A stretch of 34,713 bases of DNA from an uncultured Anaplasmataceae bacterium (GCA_903864455.1 CAIPFW010000233.1:1-34713), one strand, 5' to 3'; numbered from the stretch's first letter, positions 24,290 through 31,708 are shown. Numbers and translations are program-made. Notes: generated by a model from the sequence alone, not told the origin.

Positions 24290-25282
24290 ATGCTTTTGGT
24301 AAAAAAATTTGGCGGGACGTCCGTCGGAGATTTGAATAGAATAAAAAATACAGCACAAATCATAAAGAAATACATCGATAATGGAGATCAGGTTGTTGTT
24401 GTAATCTCAGCTATGGCGGGAGTTACGAATGATATTTATGATCAATGTTCGACAATTCATTCCCAATATCATTCCGAATATGACCAAGCTATGGTTGTTG
24501 GTGAGCAGATTTCTGCATCACTTCTTGCGATGGAGTTGGAAAATCTGGGATGCAAAGCAAAGTCCTATAATTGCTGGAATTTGCCGATTTATGGGGATGG
24601 GAATTATGGTGATGGAGTGATAACAGAGATAAATACTCACCAATTGAAAGATGACCTTGAAAATCAAATTATCCCTGTTATTGCGGGCTTTCAAGCAATC
24701 AAAAAGAATGAGAATCGTGCGATTACTTTGGGGCGAGGTGGCTCTGATTATAGTGCTGTGATGGTTGCAGCGTCGATTCATGCGGATATTTGTTACATTT
24801 ATACTGATGTGAGTGGGGTGTATAATGCTGACCCCAGAATCCTCCCTGAGGCGTCGAAAATTCACGAATTATCTTATGATGAGATTATCGAGATGGCTGA
24901 TGGTGGGGCGAAAGTTTTACAACTCAAGTCTGTAATTGCCGCGAAAAAATACAAAGTATATATGAAAGTACTTTCTAGCTTCAATCCCGACGAGATTGGG
25001 ACGGTCATTGCGAATAATATTTTGTTGAAAAGGGGTGAAAATATCATCACTCTGAACTATAAAAATTGGACTCACGACATCACAAAAATCACAATCTTCG
25101 CACTCTATAGTCCTGAAATCCCAGATTTCGCAAGGATACAAGCTTCATTGATTGAAAAAAAAATAGATGTAGTGGAGGTGAACATTGTTCAAAATAATAA
25201 AGTTGAAATTCTCATCAAAAATGCAAACAAAGAAAATTGTTTGAAAAATTTATTTTTATTATTTTCTACGAAACGCAGTTGA
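24290..25282 (+). CDS. lysC: Aspartate kinase with a shortened regulatory region
   Basis: A 330-residue enzyme that phosphorylates aspartate, the first step to diaminopimelate and lysine. The catalytic part has KFGGTSVGD near the start, VISAMAGVTND, GEQISASLLA, ITLGRGGSDYSAV and YTDVSGVYNADPR, and GAKVLQLKSV. After residue about 245 only some 85 residues remain, enough for about one ACT domain, where alphaproteobacterial LysC (about 400-420 residues) has two. Loss of one ACT unit would alter feedback control by lysine or threonine. TATAAT at 24255-24260 could be a -10 box. No other lysine pathway genes are beside it. Confidence 0.88.
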   Translation: MLLVKKFGGTSVGDLNRIKNTAQIIKKYIDNGDQVVVVISAMAGVTNDIYDQCSTIHSQYHSEYDQAMVVGEQISASLLAMELENLGCKAKSYNCWNLPIYGDGNYGDGVITEINTHQLKDDLENQIIPVIAGFQAIKKNENRAITLGRGGSDYSAVMVAASIHADICYIYTDVSGVYNADPRILPEASKIHELSYDEIIEMADGGAKVLQLKSVIAAKKYKVYMKVLSSFNPDEIGTVIANNILLKRGENIITLNYKNWTHDITKITIFALYSPEIPDFARIQASLIEKKIDVVEVNIVQNNKVEILIKNANKENCLKNLFLLFSTKRS

Positions 25283-25306
25283 TATTTGTATTTTTTAATG
25301 TATTAT
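25279..25306 (+). promoter_or_regulatory. Promoter of rpmE-ndk and downstream genes
   Basis: TTGATA (25279-25284) and TATTAT (25301-25306) with a 16-base spacer, both 5 of 6 to consensus, ending 28 bases before the rpmE start. The next genes follow at short gaps (29 and 20 bases), so it may serve rpmE, ndk and the NDUFA9-like gene. Confidence 0.5.
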
Positions 25307-25334
25307 ATCTTTAATTCGATAATTTTTTTATAAA

Positions 25335-25646
25335 ATGAATAAAAAAGAAGTGAAAAAAGCTCCTGTGAAACAGCAGTCGAAAGGAGCACCTGTTGCTGGG
25401 AAGGTTGTAAAATCAACGACTGTAGATAAAAAAAAGCGTAGAAATGTTGCTATGCATAAAGTTTTGGTGAAATGCACGAACGGTCAAAGTTTTTATACTT
25501 GGTCGACTTGTGGTAATGATAATAAAGAAGTGACGATTGCATTGTACTCTGACCCTTTTATTCATGAGGCTTGGAACAAAGATCGTACGAAGCGTGTGAT
25601 TCAAAACAACAGTTTCGATAATCGTTACGGAAAAGTAGAATTTTAA
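25335..25646 (+). CDS. rpmE: Large ribosomal subunit protein bL31 with an N-terminal extension
   Basis: A 103-residue protein whose last 63 residues fit L31: HKVLVKCTNGQSFYTWSTCG, SDPFIHEAWNKD and the C-terminal FDNRYGKVEF (family: FxNRFG). The first 38 residues are rich in lysine, alanine and valine and are not part of normal L31 (about 70-75 residues). A start at ATG 25452 would give a 65-residue protein, but the promoter position favours 25335. The usual MKxxIHP start is not seen. L31 bridges the ribosomal subunits at the central protuberance. Two cysteines are present but not as a CxxC zinc pair. Confidence 0.82.
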   Translation: MNKKEVKKAPVKQQSKGAPVAGKVVKSTTVDKKKRRNVAMHKVLVKCTNGQSFYTWSTCGNDNKEVTIALYSDPFIHEAWNKDRTKRVIQNNSFDNRYGKVEF

Positions 25647-25675
25647 TCAATTAATTATAATATAGGAAATAAATT

Positions 25676-26089
25676 ATGAGAACTTTAGCTATTATAAAGC
25701 CAGATGCAACAAGACGAAATATCACAGGAAAAATCAACGGTATGATTGAGAATGCTGGTTTTGTCATCGTTGGACAAAAAAGAATCATGATGTCAAAAGC
25801 TGATGCACAAAGATTTTATGCGGTGCACAGCGCAAGACCATTCTTCGGTGAGTTGGTTGATGGAATGAGTGCGGGTCCAGTTGTAGTGCAAGTTTTGGAA
25901 AAAAATAACGCTGTATCTGATTTTCGCGATTTGATTGGAGCGACGAATCCAGCTGAAGCGAAAGAAGGAACAATTAGAAAAGCTCATGCAATAAGCATTG
26001 GCGAGAATAGTGTTCATGGGTCTGATAGTGAAGAAAATGCAAAAAATGAAATTGCGTTCTTTTTTTCTGAAAGAGAAATAGTATCTTAA
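25676..26089 (+). CDS. ndk: Nucleoside diphosphate kinase
   Basis: A 137-residue enzyme that transfers the gamma phosphate between nucleotides. Start MRTLAIIKPDATRR; GATNPAEAKEGTIR; phospho-histidine H114 in ENSVHGSDS; C-terminal EIAFFF. AGGA about eight bases before the ATG is a clear ribosome-binding site. Ordinary length. Confidence 0.97.
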   Translation: MRTLAIIKPDATRRNITGKINGMIENAGFVIVGQKRIMMSKADAQRFYAVHSARPFFGELVDGMSAGPVVVQVLEKNNAVSDFRDLIGATNPAEAKEGTIRKAHAISIGENSVHGSDSEENAKNEIAFFFSEREIVS

Positions 26090-26109
26090 ATATATTTTTT
26101 AGATGAATA

Positions 26110-27069
26110 ATGACTAGAATTGATAACAAAGTTATTACAATTTTTGGTGGCTCTGGCTTCGTAGGTCAATATTTATCTAAATTTCTATCACAGGAGAATG
26201 GTTTTATAGTTAAAATTATCACTCACGATATCGACAAAGCGGAAAAAATAAAAACGCAAGCTCCGATTGGCAAGATCGTGGTTTGCTACTGCAATATTTT
26301 TGATAAATCAAAGCTCGAAGAATGCATCGCTGGGTCGGACATCATTATCAATCTTATTGCAACTTTTAAAGAAAAAGATAAAGATAATTTTACATATTTG
26401 CATTCGCAATTTCCAGAAATTATTTCAACACTTGCGAAAAAACATAATATTGAAAAATTTATTCAACTTTCAAATTTAAATATCGAGAATGTATCAACTT
26501 TATATGCGAAGAGTAGAGTTCTTGGCGACAAAGCGGTTCAAAATTTCAAAAATCATGTCATTTTGCGTTCGAGTTTGATTTATGGCGAGGAGGATAATTT
26601 TATCAATGTTTTATACCGAATTGCAAAAAAATACAAAATATTGCCATTATTGAATAATGGTGCTACTCGATTACAACCTATATATGTAGCTGATTTGTGC
26701 AAAATAATCTGTGAAATATGCAAAGATAGTGAATCGAGGTTTTTTGGTGTTCATAAAGTTGGGGGGCGTGAGATTTTGTCGTTACTTGATATATATAAAA
26801 CTTTTGAAAAACTTCTGAATCATAAAATTCATTTTGTTCCTGTGAACAAAAGTATTTTTGAAGTGTTGACAAGGATATTAAATTTCAAGTTGATGTTTTT
26901 TATAAACAGGCTGTCTTTTGGTTCTTTTGATTGTCCATTTTCTCCAGAGCAGATAAAATTATCAAATAATGACAATATAATTTCGAACGAACAAGAAAAT
27001 CTTTTAAATAAATTCAATCTCAAGACGAATACTTTTTTTGAAAATATATCAAGCTATTTAGTGAATTAG
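26110..27069 (+). CDS. NDUFA9-like NAD(P)-binding protein (complex I 39-kDa family, atypical SDR)
   Basis: A 319-residue protein with a Rossmann start, VITIFGGSGFVGQYLSK (GGSGFVG at about 14-20), then D-x-A and NLIATFKEK, a YAKSR segment in the SDR YxxxK region (Y, then K after one residue, so atypical), LRSSLIYGEEDNF and QPIYVADLCKII. This is the family of mitochondrial complex I subunit NDUFA9 and its alphaproteobacterial relatives, which are often annotated as NADH-ubiquinone oxidoreductase 39-kDa-like. Whether it binds complex I here is not known. It is 20 bases after ndk. Confidence 0.82.
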   Translation: MTRIDNKVITIFGGSGFVGQYLSKFLSQENGFIVKIITHDIDKAEKIKTQAPIGKIVVCYCNIFDKSKLEECIAGSDIIINLIATFKEKDKDNFTYLHSQFPEIISTLAKKHNIEKFIQLSNLNIENVSTLYAKSRVLGDKAVQNFKNHVILRSSLIYGEEDNFINVLYRIAKKYKILPLLNNGATRLQPIYVADLCKIICEICKDSESRFFGVHKVGGREILSLLDIYKTFEKLLNHKIHFVPVNKSIFEVLTRILNFKLMFFINRLSFGSFDCPFSPEQIKLSNNDNIISNEQENLLNKFNLKTNTFFENISSYLVN

Positions 27070-27127
27070 CAAATTATTAATTTTAAAAATATACAATTGG
27101 TGAAATTAATATATATTGTGTATTTTT

Positions 27128-27445
27128 ATGAGCGACCAAAATCAAAACGAAAATCAAAATCAAAATCAAAGTAAAAACGTAGATGGTGGATTTGATTTAA
27201 ATAAAATGACGAGTGATATCAAATCTCTCAAAGATGGAGCCGATTCTTTAATGTCGAAAGTTGGAGATGTGGTCAAGAATATTAAAAATTTTTCAACAAA
27301 TGGAATGAGTGGAATAATGCAAAGCATTTTCGGTAAATCTTCTGACAATTCAAAAGATAAAATTGCTTCGAATGTTGAAAATATTGCAAAAAATGCGAAT
27401 GAAGAGAGTAACGCAGAATCTACAAATAAAGATCACATTGTGTAA
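27128..27445 (+). CDS. Small QN-repeat protein of unknown function
   Basis: Start chosen at ATG 27128 (105 residues). Residues 4-16 are a (QN/EN) run, followed by a polar, helix-prone region (FDLNKMTSDIKSLKDGADSL) and a serine/asparagine-rich tail. No signal peptide or membrane segment is evident. I do not recognise the family. Its stop codon is separated from the convergent obgE stop by one base, so the two transcripts must overlap or meet. The reading frame has coding character but no known homologue could be assigned from sequence alone. Confidence 0.6.
   Translation: MSDQNQNENQNQNQSKNVDGGFDLNKMTSDIKSLKDGADSLMSKVGDVVKNIKNFSTNGMSGIMQSIFGKSSDNSKDKIASNVENIAKNANEESNAESTNKDHIV
27137..27172 (+). 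repeat. Hexanucleotide repeat coding for QN
   Basis: Six imperfect copies of CAAAAT (CAAAAT, CAAAAC, GAAAAT, CAAAAT, CAAAAT, CAAAGT) in frame within the small unknown protein. Copy-number change would add or remove QN pairs without breaking the frame. Confidence 0.8.
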
Positions 27446-27446
27446 A

Positions 27447-28526
27447 TTATTTTTCGTATCTACTTTTTGGTCGATAAGGTTTTTTTTCGATCTGCTCTTC
27501 TTTTTCTAATTTTTTTCTTTTAATCATAGAGTCCAGATAGAAGATTAAATCCTTCAAACCCTCTTTCGATGCGGTGGATATCAAAAATACTTTTTTGTTT
27601 TTTTCTTTTTCGAATCGTGTTTTAATTGTATTCAGAAAATCCTTATCATAACAAATATCAATTTTATTCAAAGCGATAACCTCATCTTTTTCACGCAATA
27701 ACTCATCGTATTCGTTCAATTCATGATGAATCATTGCGTAATCTTCAAATATTTGCTCCTCAGTTTTACCAGAAATATCAATCATGTGAAGCAACATTTC
27801 GCACTTTTCCACATGCCGTAAGAAATCCATTCCAAGCCCACGACCCTGCGATGCACCTTCGATTAATCCAGGTAAATCGGCTACAACAAAGCCGTCGCAC
27901 TTGTTTTTATCGACCTCAATCACTCCAAGATTTGGCGATAAAGTTGTGAATTGATAGTTTGCCACTTTCGCTTTGCTGTTTGTTGTTGAGCGCAAAAAGC
28001 TTGACTTTCCTGCGTTTGGCTTTCCCAACAATCCAACATTTGCAAGCAATTTCATTTTGAAGACTACCCACTTCGCACACCCTTCAAACCCAGGCATTGC
28101 CTTACGTGGCGCTTGATTGACGGAGCTTTTGAAAAAGACGTTTCCTATCCCGCCTTGCCCGCCTTTGATTAAAACATTTGTTTCGCCGTGGTAGGTAAGA
28201 GTGGCCATTAATTCACCGCTTTCGCTGTCGAAAATTTCTGTTCCAACGGGAACTCTCATTGTTATATCAGCTCCTTTTGCGCCAAACATGCAACGGCCAC
28301 GACCAGATTCGCCACCTTTTGCTCGAAAGTGTTTATGATATCTATATGCGACTAAGGTGTTGATATTGCCATCAGCTACGAGGATTATGTCCCCACCATC
28401 GCCTCCATTTCCGCCGTCTGGCCCTCCAAATTCGACGCATCTTTCCCTTCTGAATGAGCCAGACCCATGACCGCCATTTCCTGATTGTACAAAGATTTTT
28501 GCCTCATCGACAAAGCTATATCGCAT
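27447..28526 (-). CDS. obgE: GTPase Obg/CgtA
   Basis: A 359-residue GTPase for late 50S assembly. The glycine-rich Obg fold (1-158) has SFRRERCVEFGGPDGGNGGDGG and GKGGQGGIGN-like IKGGQGGIGN. The G domain has P-loop GKPNAGKSS (about 166-174), TTLSPNLGV (switch I), DLPGLIEGA, NKID and STAS. The C-terminal tail is short and basic and the extra OCT domain is absent, as is usual in alphaproteobacteria. It is transcribed alone on the minus strand. Confidence 0.96.
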   Translation of the reverse strand: MRYSFVDEAKIFVQSGNGGHGSGSFRRERCVEFGGPDGGNGGDGGDIILVADGNINTLVAYRYHKHFRAKGGESGRGRCMFGAKGADITMRVPVGTEIFDSESGELMATLTYHGETNVLIKGGQGGIGNVFFKSSVNQAPRKAMPGFEGCAKWVVFKMKLLANVGLLGKPNAGKSSFLRSTTNSKAKVANYQFTTLSPNLGVIEVDKNKCDGFVVADLPGLIEGASQGRGLGMDFLRHVEKCEMLLHMIDISGKTEEQIFEDYAMIHHELNEYDELLREKDEVIALNKIDICYDKDFLNTIKTRFEKEKNKKVFLISTASKEGLKDLIFYLDSMIKRKKLEKEEQIEKKPYRPKSRYEK

Positions 28527-28675
28527 TAGTGTTTTATTAATATTTTGTTAAATTTTATCATATTTTATCAATGAAATAAATAAAAATTTTATCGAATTGG
28601 CTTTTAAGAGAGTATTTTTTATTTGGAAGTTTTATCGAGCTTCTTTATGAATATTTTTTGTCTTTTAAAGCGATA

Positions 28676-28690
28676 TTAAGAAATTCTTAA
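28676..28690. promoter_or_regulatory. Palindrome with the CtrA-like pattern TTAA-N7-TTAA
   Basis: TTAAGAAATTCTTAA at 28676-28690 has 7-bp arms and one central base, and fits the TTAA-N7-TTAA pattern bound by CtrA in alphaproteobacteria. It ends 14 bases upstream of the -35 box of the next promoter. A second half site TTAAGAA is at 28715-28721 inside the promoter spacer. In AT-rich DNA this pattern will also arise by chance, so this is a candidate only. It lies in the 238-base gap between obgE and the one-TM protein, where nothing else stands out. Confidence 0.35.
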
Positions 28691-28704
28691 ATTAAATACT
28701 TACT

Positions 28705-28733
28705 TTGTTTTTTATTAAGAAATATGTTATTAT
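28705..28733 (+). promoter_or_regulatory. Candidate extended -10 promoter of the one-TM protein gene
   Basis: TTGTTT (28705-28710), 17-base spacer, TATTAT (28728-28733) preceded by TG and one base (extended -10). The start codon is 31 bases downstream. The -35 is weak (3 of 6), the -10 good (5 of 6). Confidence 0.4.
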
Positions 28734-28764
28734 GAAATAATGTTATTTTTTTTTATAAAAATTT

Positions 28765-29763
28765 ATGGCGAATTTAAAAGAAAATCCAACTGATATCGCA
28801 GGGATAGTTGCTGGCATTTTAATTTTGGCGTGCATTGCATGTGTTGCTTTTTATTTATATAATAATAGGTATAGAGGTAATAAACATAAAGCTACTATAA
28901 GTCATCAAAATAGAAGTAAGGTAGATAGAAAGCAGCAACCTCCTATATTTAATAATGAAACTACTGAAAATAATCAAATTAAGCCATTATTACATGCATT
29001 CAATATGAAAAATACCGATGATACACAAGGGATATACAATAATTTGAATCTCTTTGAGGAAGAGTTAAAGATCTTGACTGATGCTTTGAATAATGTTGGT
29101 ATAAGAAAAACGAAGGAACAGTTGACTCTCGAATTTGGACACATCGCTAATAATCACAAACTTGCGATCGAAAGCGCTGTAAAAAAAATGAAATCGCATG
29201 ATCAGAGCTTTCCATATATTTATGAAACAGGTGGTGAAAATGGATGTAAATTAATGGCTTGGGTTGACGATAAGCATAACGATAATCGAAAATTAATTGG
29301 TAAAAATCTTCTGGAAACAAAAAATAATTTAATTAATGATTTGAAGAAAAGGATAGAATATGCGAAGAACTGTATTCAAGGTGTTAGAACTAATACACCG
29401 TTACCAACTCAATCACCTCAGGAGTATAAGTTTTCTTTAGACGGAAAAGGAGATGACAAGAAGATAATTTGTAAAGACAAGGGTGATAAAGGCAAAATCT
29501 TAGCAAGTGCGCTTCAAACTTCCATTGTTTCTAAATTTCATGACCGATACTGCAAAGATATCAATTATGCAAGTGGTAGAGTTACCGAAGATAAAAGTTC
29601 GAATAGTTTGTGTGTGGAATTTTTCAACGATCAAGGAAAGCATTTTCACAGCATTGAAGTATCTCATGGTCAACTTCTTAAAGTGATAAAAGAGTGCGAG
29701 AATGAGAAGAAGAGTTTTGCTGTTGAATCTCAGGTGAAGCAACCCAAGAAGAATAGATTGTAA
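28765..29763 (+). CDS. Unknown protein with one N-terminal membrane segment
   Basis: A 332-residue protein. Residues 13-33 form one hydrophobic segment (IAGIVAGILILACIACVAFY) followed by a basic stretch (NNRYRGNKHK), which suggests the bulk lies in the cytoplasm. The middle (about 90-210) is helical and charged; the end (about 225-315) is lysine-rich and mixed, with KIICKDKGDKGK and a cysteine in YCKDINYASG. I do not recognise any domain. It has a promoter-like site upstream and stands alone, with a 109-base gap before gatC. No signal of a frameshift. Confidence 0.7.
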   Translation: MANLKENPTDIAGIVAGILILACIACVAFYLYNNRYRGNKHKATISHQNRSKVDRKQQPPIFNNETTENNQIKPLLHAFNMKNTDDTQGIYNNLNLFEEELKILTDALNNVGIRKTKEQLTLEFGHIANNHKLAIESAVKKMKSHDQSFPYIYETGGENGCKLMAWVDDKHNDNRKLIGKNLLETKNNLINDLKKRIEYAKNCIQGVRTNTPLPTQSPQEYKFSLDGKGDDKKIICKDKGDKGKILASALQTSIVSKFHDRYCKDINYASGRVTEDKSSNSLCVEFFNDQGKHFHSIEVSHGQLLKVIKECENEKKSFAVESQVKQPKKNRL

Positions 29764-29824
29764 TTATGATTCAATAATTAGATTTTTAATTCTTAAAAGA
29801 AATGCAAAGATTTTAAAACCTTTA

Positions 29825-29852
29825 TTGCTAAAGAATATTTTTTTGCTACAAT
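29825..29852 (+). promoter_or_regulatory. Promoter of gatC-folE
   Basis: TTGCTA (29825-29830, 4 of 6) and TACAAT (29847-29852, 5 of 6), 16-base spacer, ending 21 bases before the gatC ATG. No Shine-Dalgarno sequence is obvious before that ATG. Confidence 0.45.
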
Positions 29853-29872
29853 AAAAGAAAAATAGTAAAAAT

Positions 29873-30193
29873 ATGAACGATATAGTTTTAAAGTATGCAA
29901 AATTAGCAAAATTAGCGCCACTTGAATGCGATGGCGATGATAATGAAAAATATACATCATTTTTTAAAAAAAGTGATTTTGATGCAGTTTTGAAAATGAT
30001 ACAATCGGTGCAAAATATTGATACTGATAATATACCTCACACTTTTTCTTTTTTTGAAGATGAAAAAAATGATATCGAAGTGTTTAGAGATGATGAAGTG
30101 GTGATGACAAACACTCGTGATGATTTGCTCTCAAATGGTCAATCAAAGATGGGGTATTATGTTGTGCCAAAAGTGATTGAAGATATAGCTTGA
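29873..30193 (+). CDS. gatC: Aspartyl/glutamyl-tRNA amidotransferase subunit C
   Basis: A 106-residue protein. The N-terminal helix has YAKLAKLAPLE, and the C-terminal part has the GatC pattern FRDDEVV...TRDDLLSNGQ...GYYVVPKVIEDI (family: RxD...LLxNAP...G-x-x-VP-x-V). GatC is the small scaffold of GatCAB, which converts Glu-tRNA-Gln and Asp-tRNA-Asn to the amide forms. gatA and gatB are not next to it. Its TGA overlaps the folE ATG by one base (TGATG), so the two are co-translated. Confidence 0.85.
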   Translation: MNDIVLKYAKLAKLAPLECDGDDNEKYTSFFKKSDFDAVLKMIQSVQNIDTDNIPHTFSFFEDEKNDIEVFRDDEVVMTNTRDDLLSNGQSKMGYYVVPKVIEDIA

Positions 30194-30720
30194 TGGAAGA
30201 AGGATTTCGTTTTGTTAAAAATTATCGAGAAATTCTATCAAATTTTCAAGATTACTTGACGAACGAAGAGATTGAAAAAGCTATAAAAAAATCTTCTGAC
30301 GGATTTGAATATTTGGTGAGTGGATACAATACAAACCTTGATGCTTTATCTCAAGATGCATCTTATGATTTTTACTCTGAAGTTGAAGATTCTCAACGCA
30401 ATCAAGAAATTTCCATTCAAAGTATCAAATTTATATCTTTATGCAAACACCATTTATTGCCGTTTTTTGGTTCATGCGATATTATTTATTGCCCGAATAA
30501 AAAAATTATCGGCTTTTCTCGAGTAGTGAAAATAATTCAAGCTTTATCACTTAGAATGCAATTGCAAGAAAATTTAACAAAAGAAATTGCAGATATTTTA
30601 ATAAAAATTCTTGAACCGAAATCACTTACTGTGAAAATTCATGCAATTCATACATGTATGATGATTGATATGAGCGGTAACAATGGCAATGAAATTACCA
30701 CTGTTGAAAATTATCAATAA
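30193..30720 (+). CDS. folE: GTP cyclohydrolase I, short form
   Basis: Start chosen at ATG 30193 (175 residues), overlapping the gatC stop. The zinc site is C84-K-H86-H87-L and C155; then GFSRVVKIIQALSLR and MQLQENLTKEIADIL correspond to the GLSK...RxxQ and QERLT segments of the family. The enzyme opens GTP to dihydroneopterin triphosphate for folate or queuosine. It is short (usually 180-220) and lacks most of the C-terminal helix; the RG after the last cysteine in the family (C-M-x-x-RGV) reads D-M here, and a K and R near SR are swapped. Activity is likely but should be tested. Confidence 0.85.
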   Translation: MEEGFRFVKNYREILSNFQDYLTNEEIEKAIKKSSDGFEYLVSGYNTNLDALSQDASYDFYSEVEDSQRNQEISIQSIKFISLCKHHLLPFFGSCDIIYCPNKKIIGFSRVVKIIQALSLRMQLQENLTKEIADILIKILEPKSLTVKIHAIHTCMMIDMSGNNGNEITTVENYQ

Positions 30721-30884
30721 ACCCATTGCATTTCTCATAAAACTTTAAAATTCCGTATTTTTATCGATTTTTGGACGATAAAAACTTCAAACTCACTTCG
30801 ATTTCCTTCTGTAAAGCGATTTAAACGCGTTTTATTTTCGCATGGTTGATGAATTTTAAGCGCAAAACAAACGCAATGGGTTTA
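30718..30884. repeat. 167-bp element bounded by 12-bp perfect inverted repeats
   Basis: TAAACCCATTGC (30718-30729) and GCAATGGGTTTA (30873-30884) are perfect inverted repeats 143 bases apart. The left arm begins with the folE stop codon. The interior has a perfect 9-bp hairpin (30758-30784) and the palindrome AAACGCGTTT (30823-30832), and is less AT-rich with several CG dinucleotides, unlike its flanks. It could be a folded RNA with a closing stem, a MITE-like element, or a large terminator region for the converging folE and DUF2460 genes. No target-site duplication and no open reading frame were seen. It fills most of the 239-base gap 30721-30959. Confidence 0.6.
30758..30784. terminator. 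Perfect 9-bp hairpin after folE
   Basis: TTTTTATCG (30758-30766) pairs with CGATAAAAA (30776-30784) around a 9-base loop. Because the left arm starts with T and the right ends with A, it offers a T-run-like context in both directions, which is how bidirectional terminators between convergent genes often look. It may instead be part of the larger inverted-repeat element. Confidence 0.4.
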
Positions 30885-30959
30885 ATAAATTAATCGCATA
30901 TTTTTCAATCTAAAAAATATCGCGCGAGTTAGAAAAAGAAAATATTAATACGAAGAAAT

Positions 30960-31553
30960 TTATCTTGTTTCAATTAATTTAATCGATTTCCATGAATAAA
31001 GCATAAATGAATCGTTTGAAAGCTCGAGTATATCGCTTTCAAAACGAACTGAGACATCGAATTCGAAATCTACAAATAATTTTGATATATCGAATTTTAT
31101 TCCAGATATTTCTATGATTCCATTTTTATAATTGACTCTATAATCACTTCCTTCATTAAGTTTAATATCGCCATTTTTTATAATGAGATTTTTTGGTTTT
31201 GTAATTTTTCGATTATAAAAATATTCACCGTTCCCAATTGAATATTTTTTCACTAATTGGCATGTCGAATTATCAAGCTTCATTAATTTTTGATTTTTCC
31301 CTTCAAAATCAAGCCAATCTTTGAACAGAAAAGAATGAGCTCTACCATGCACGATGTTAAAAAAAGTTAACAATTGATTAGCTTTTTCTCGATTTAAAGC
31401 GTCGTATCCTATCGAATATGAGTATCTAGGTGATTCCCAGTTGATATTTCGATGCTCTGAGCCATTTTGTAAGATTGTAACATTCGTTGAGAATTCTGGC
31501 CCACCTATTGCACCATAAGATATTTCTTCGGGGAGGCGTATATTTAAAAACAT
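30960..31553 (-). CDS. DUF2460 phage/GTA tail protein (g12-like, distal tail type)
   Basis: A 197-residue protein of full family length (about 200-210). Recognisable features are the start MFLNIRLPEEISYGAIGGPEF, then TNVTILQNGSEHRNINWESPRYSYSIG, and LLTFFNIVHGRAHSFLFKDWLDF, which are the marks of DUF2460 (TIGR02217). This is the family of the distal tail protein encoded by gene 12 of the Rhodobacter capsulatus gene transfer agent and of related phages. No capsid, portal, tape-measure or other tail genes are in the window, so this is an isolated gene with an intact frame. It has no SD-like sequence before the ATG. Confidence 0.85.
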   Translation of the reverse strand: MFLNIRLPEEISYGAIGGPEFSTNVTILQNGSEHRNINWESPRYSYSIGYDALNREKANQLLTFFNIVHGRAHSFLFKDWLDFEGKNQKLMKLDNSTCQLVKKYSIGNGEYFYNRKITKPKNLIIKNGDIKLNEGSDYRVNYKNGIIEISGIKFDISKLFVDFEFDVSVRFESDILELSNDSFMLYSWKSIKLIETR

Positions 31554-31655
31554 GAGGATAAAAACTAGTCTTAATTTAATTATGGAGATTTTTGCTTAAG
31601 GGCGGGAGCTATAGTTATTTCATTTTTATTAAATGTTAATTATTTTGTTGGTAAA

Positions 31656-31684
31656 TTTATCATTTATATTGTACGATATATAAT
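31656..31684 (+). promoter_or_regulatory. Candidate promoter of the two-TM coiled-coil gene
   Basis: TATAAT at 31679-31684 (perfect) with a 17-base spacer and a weak -35, TTTATC (31656-31661). It ends 24 bases before the ATG at 31709. Confidence 0.4.
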
Positions 31685-31708
31685 ATAAATAATAGTTTCT
31701 TATAAAAA

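Noticed and set aside
30718..30884. Possible 6S RNA
   Set aside because: Length and closing stem fit, but I could not build the long rod with a central bubble from the interior sequence; kept only as a generic inverted-repeat element.
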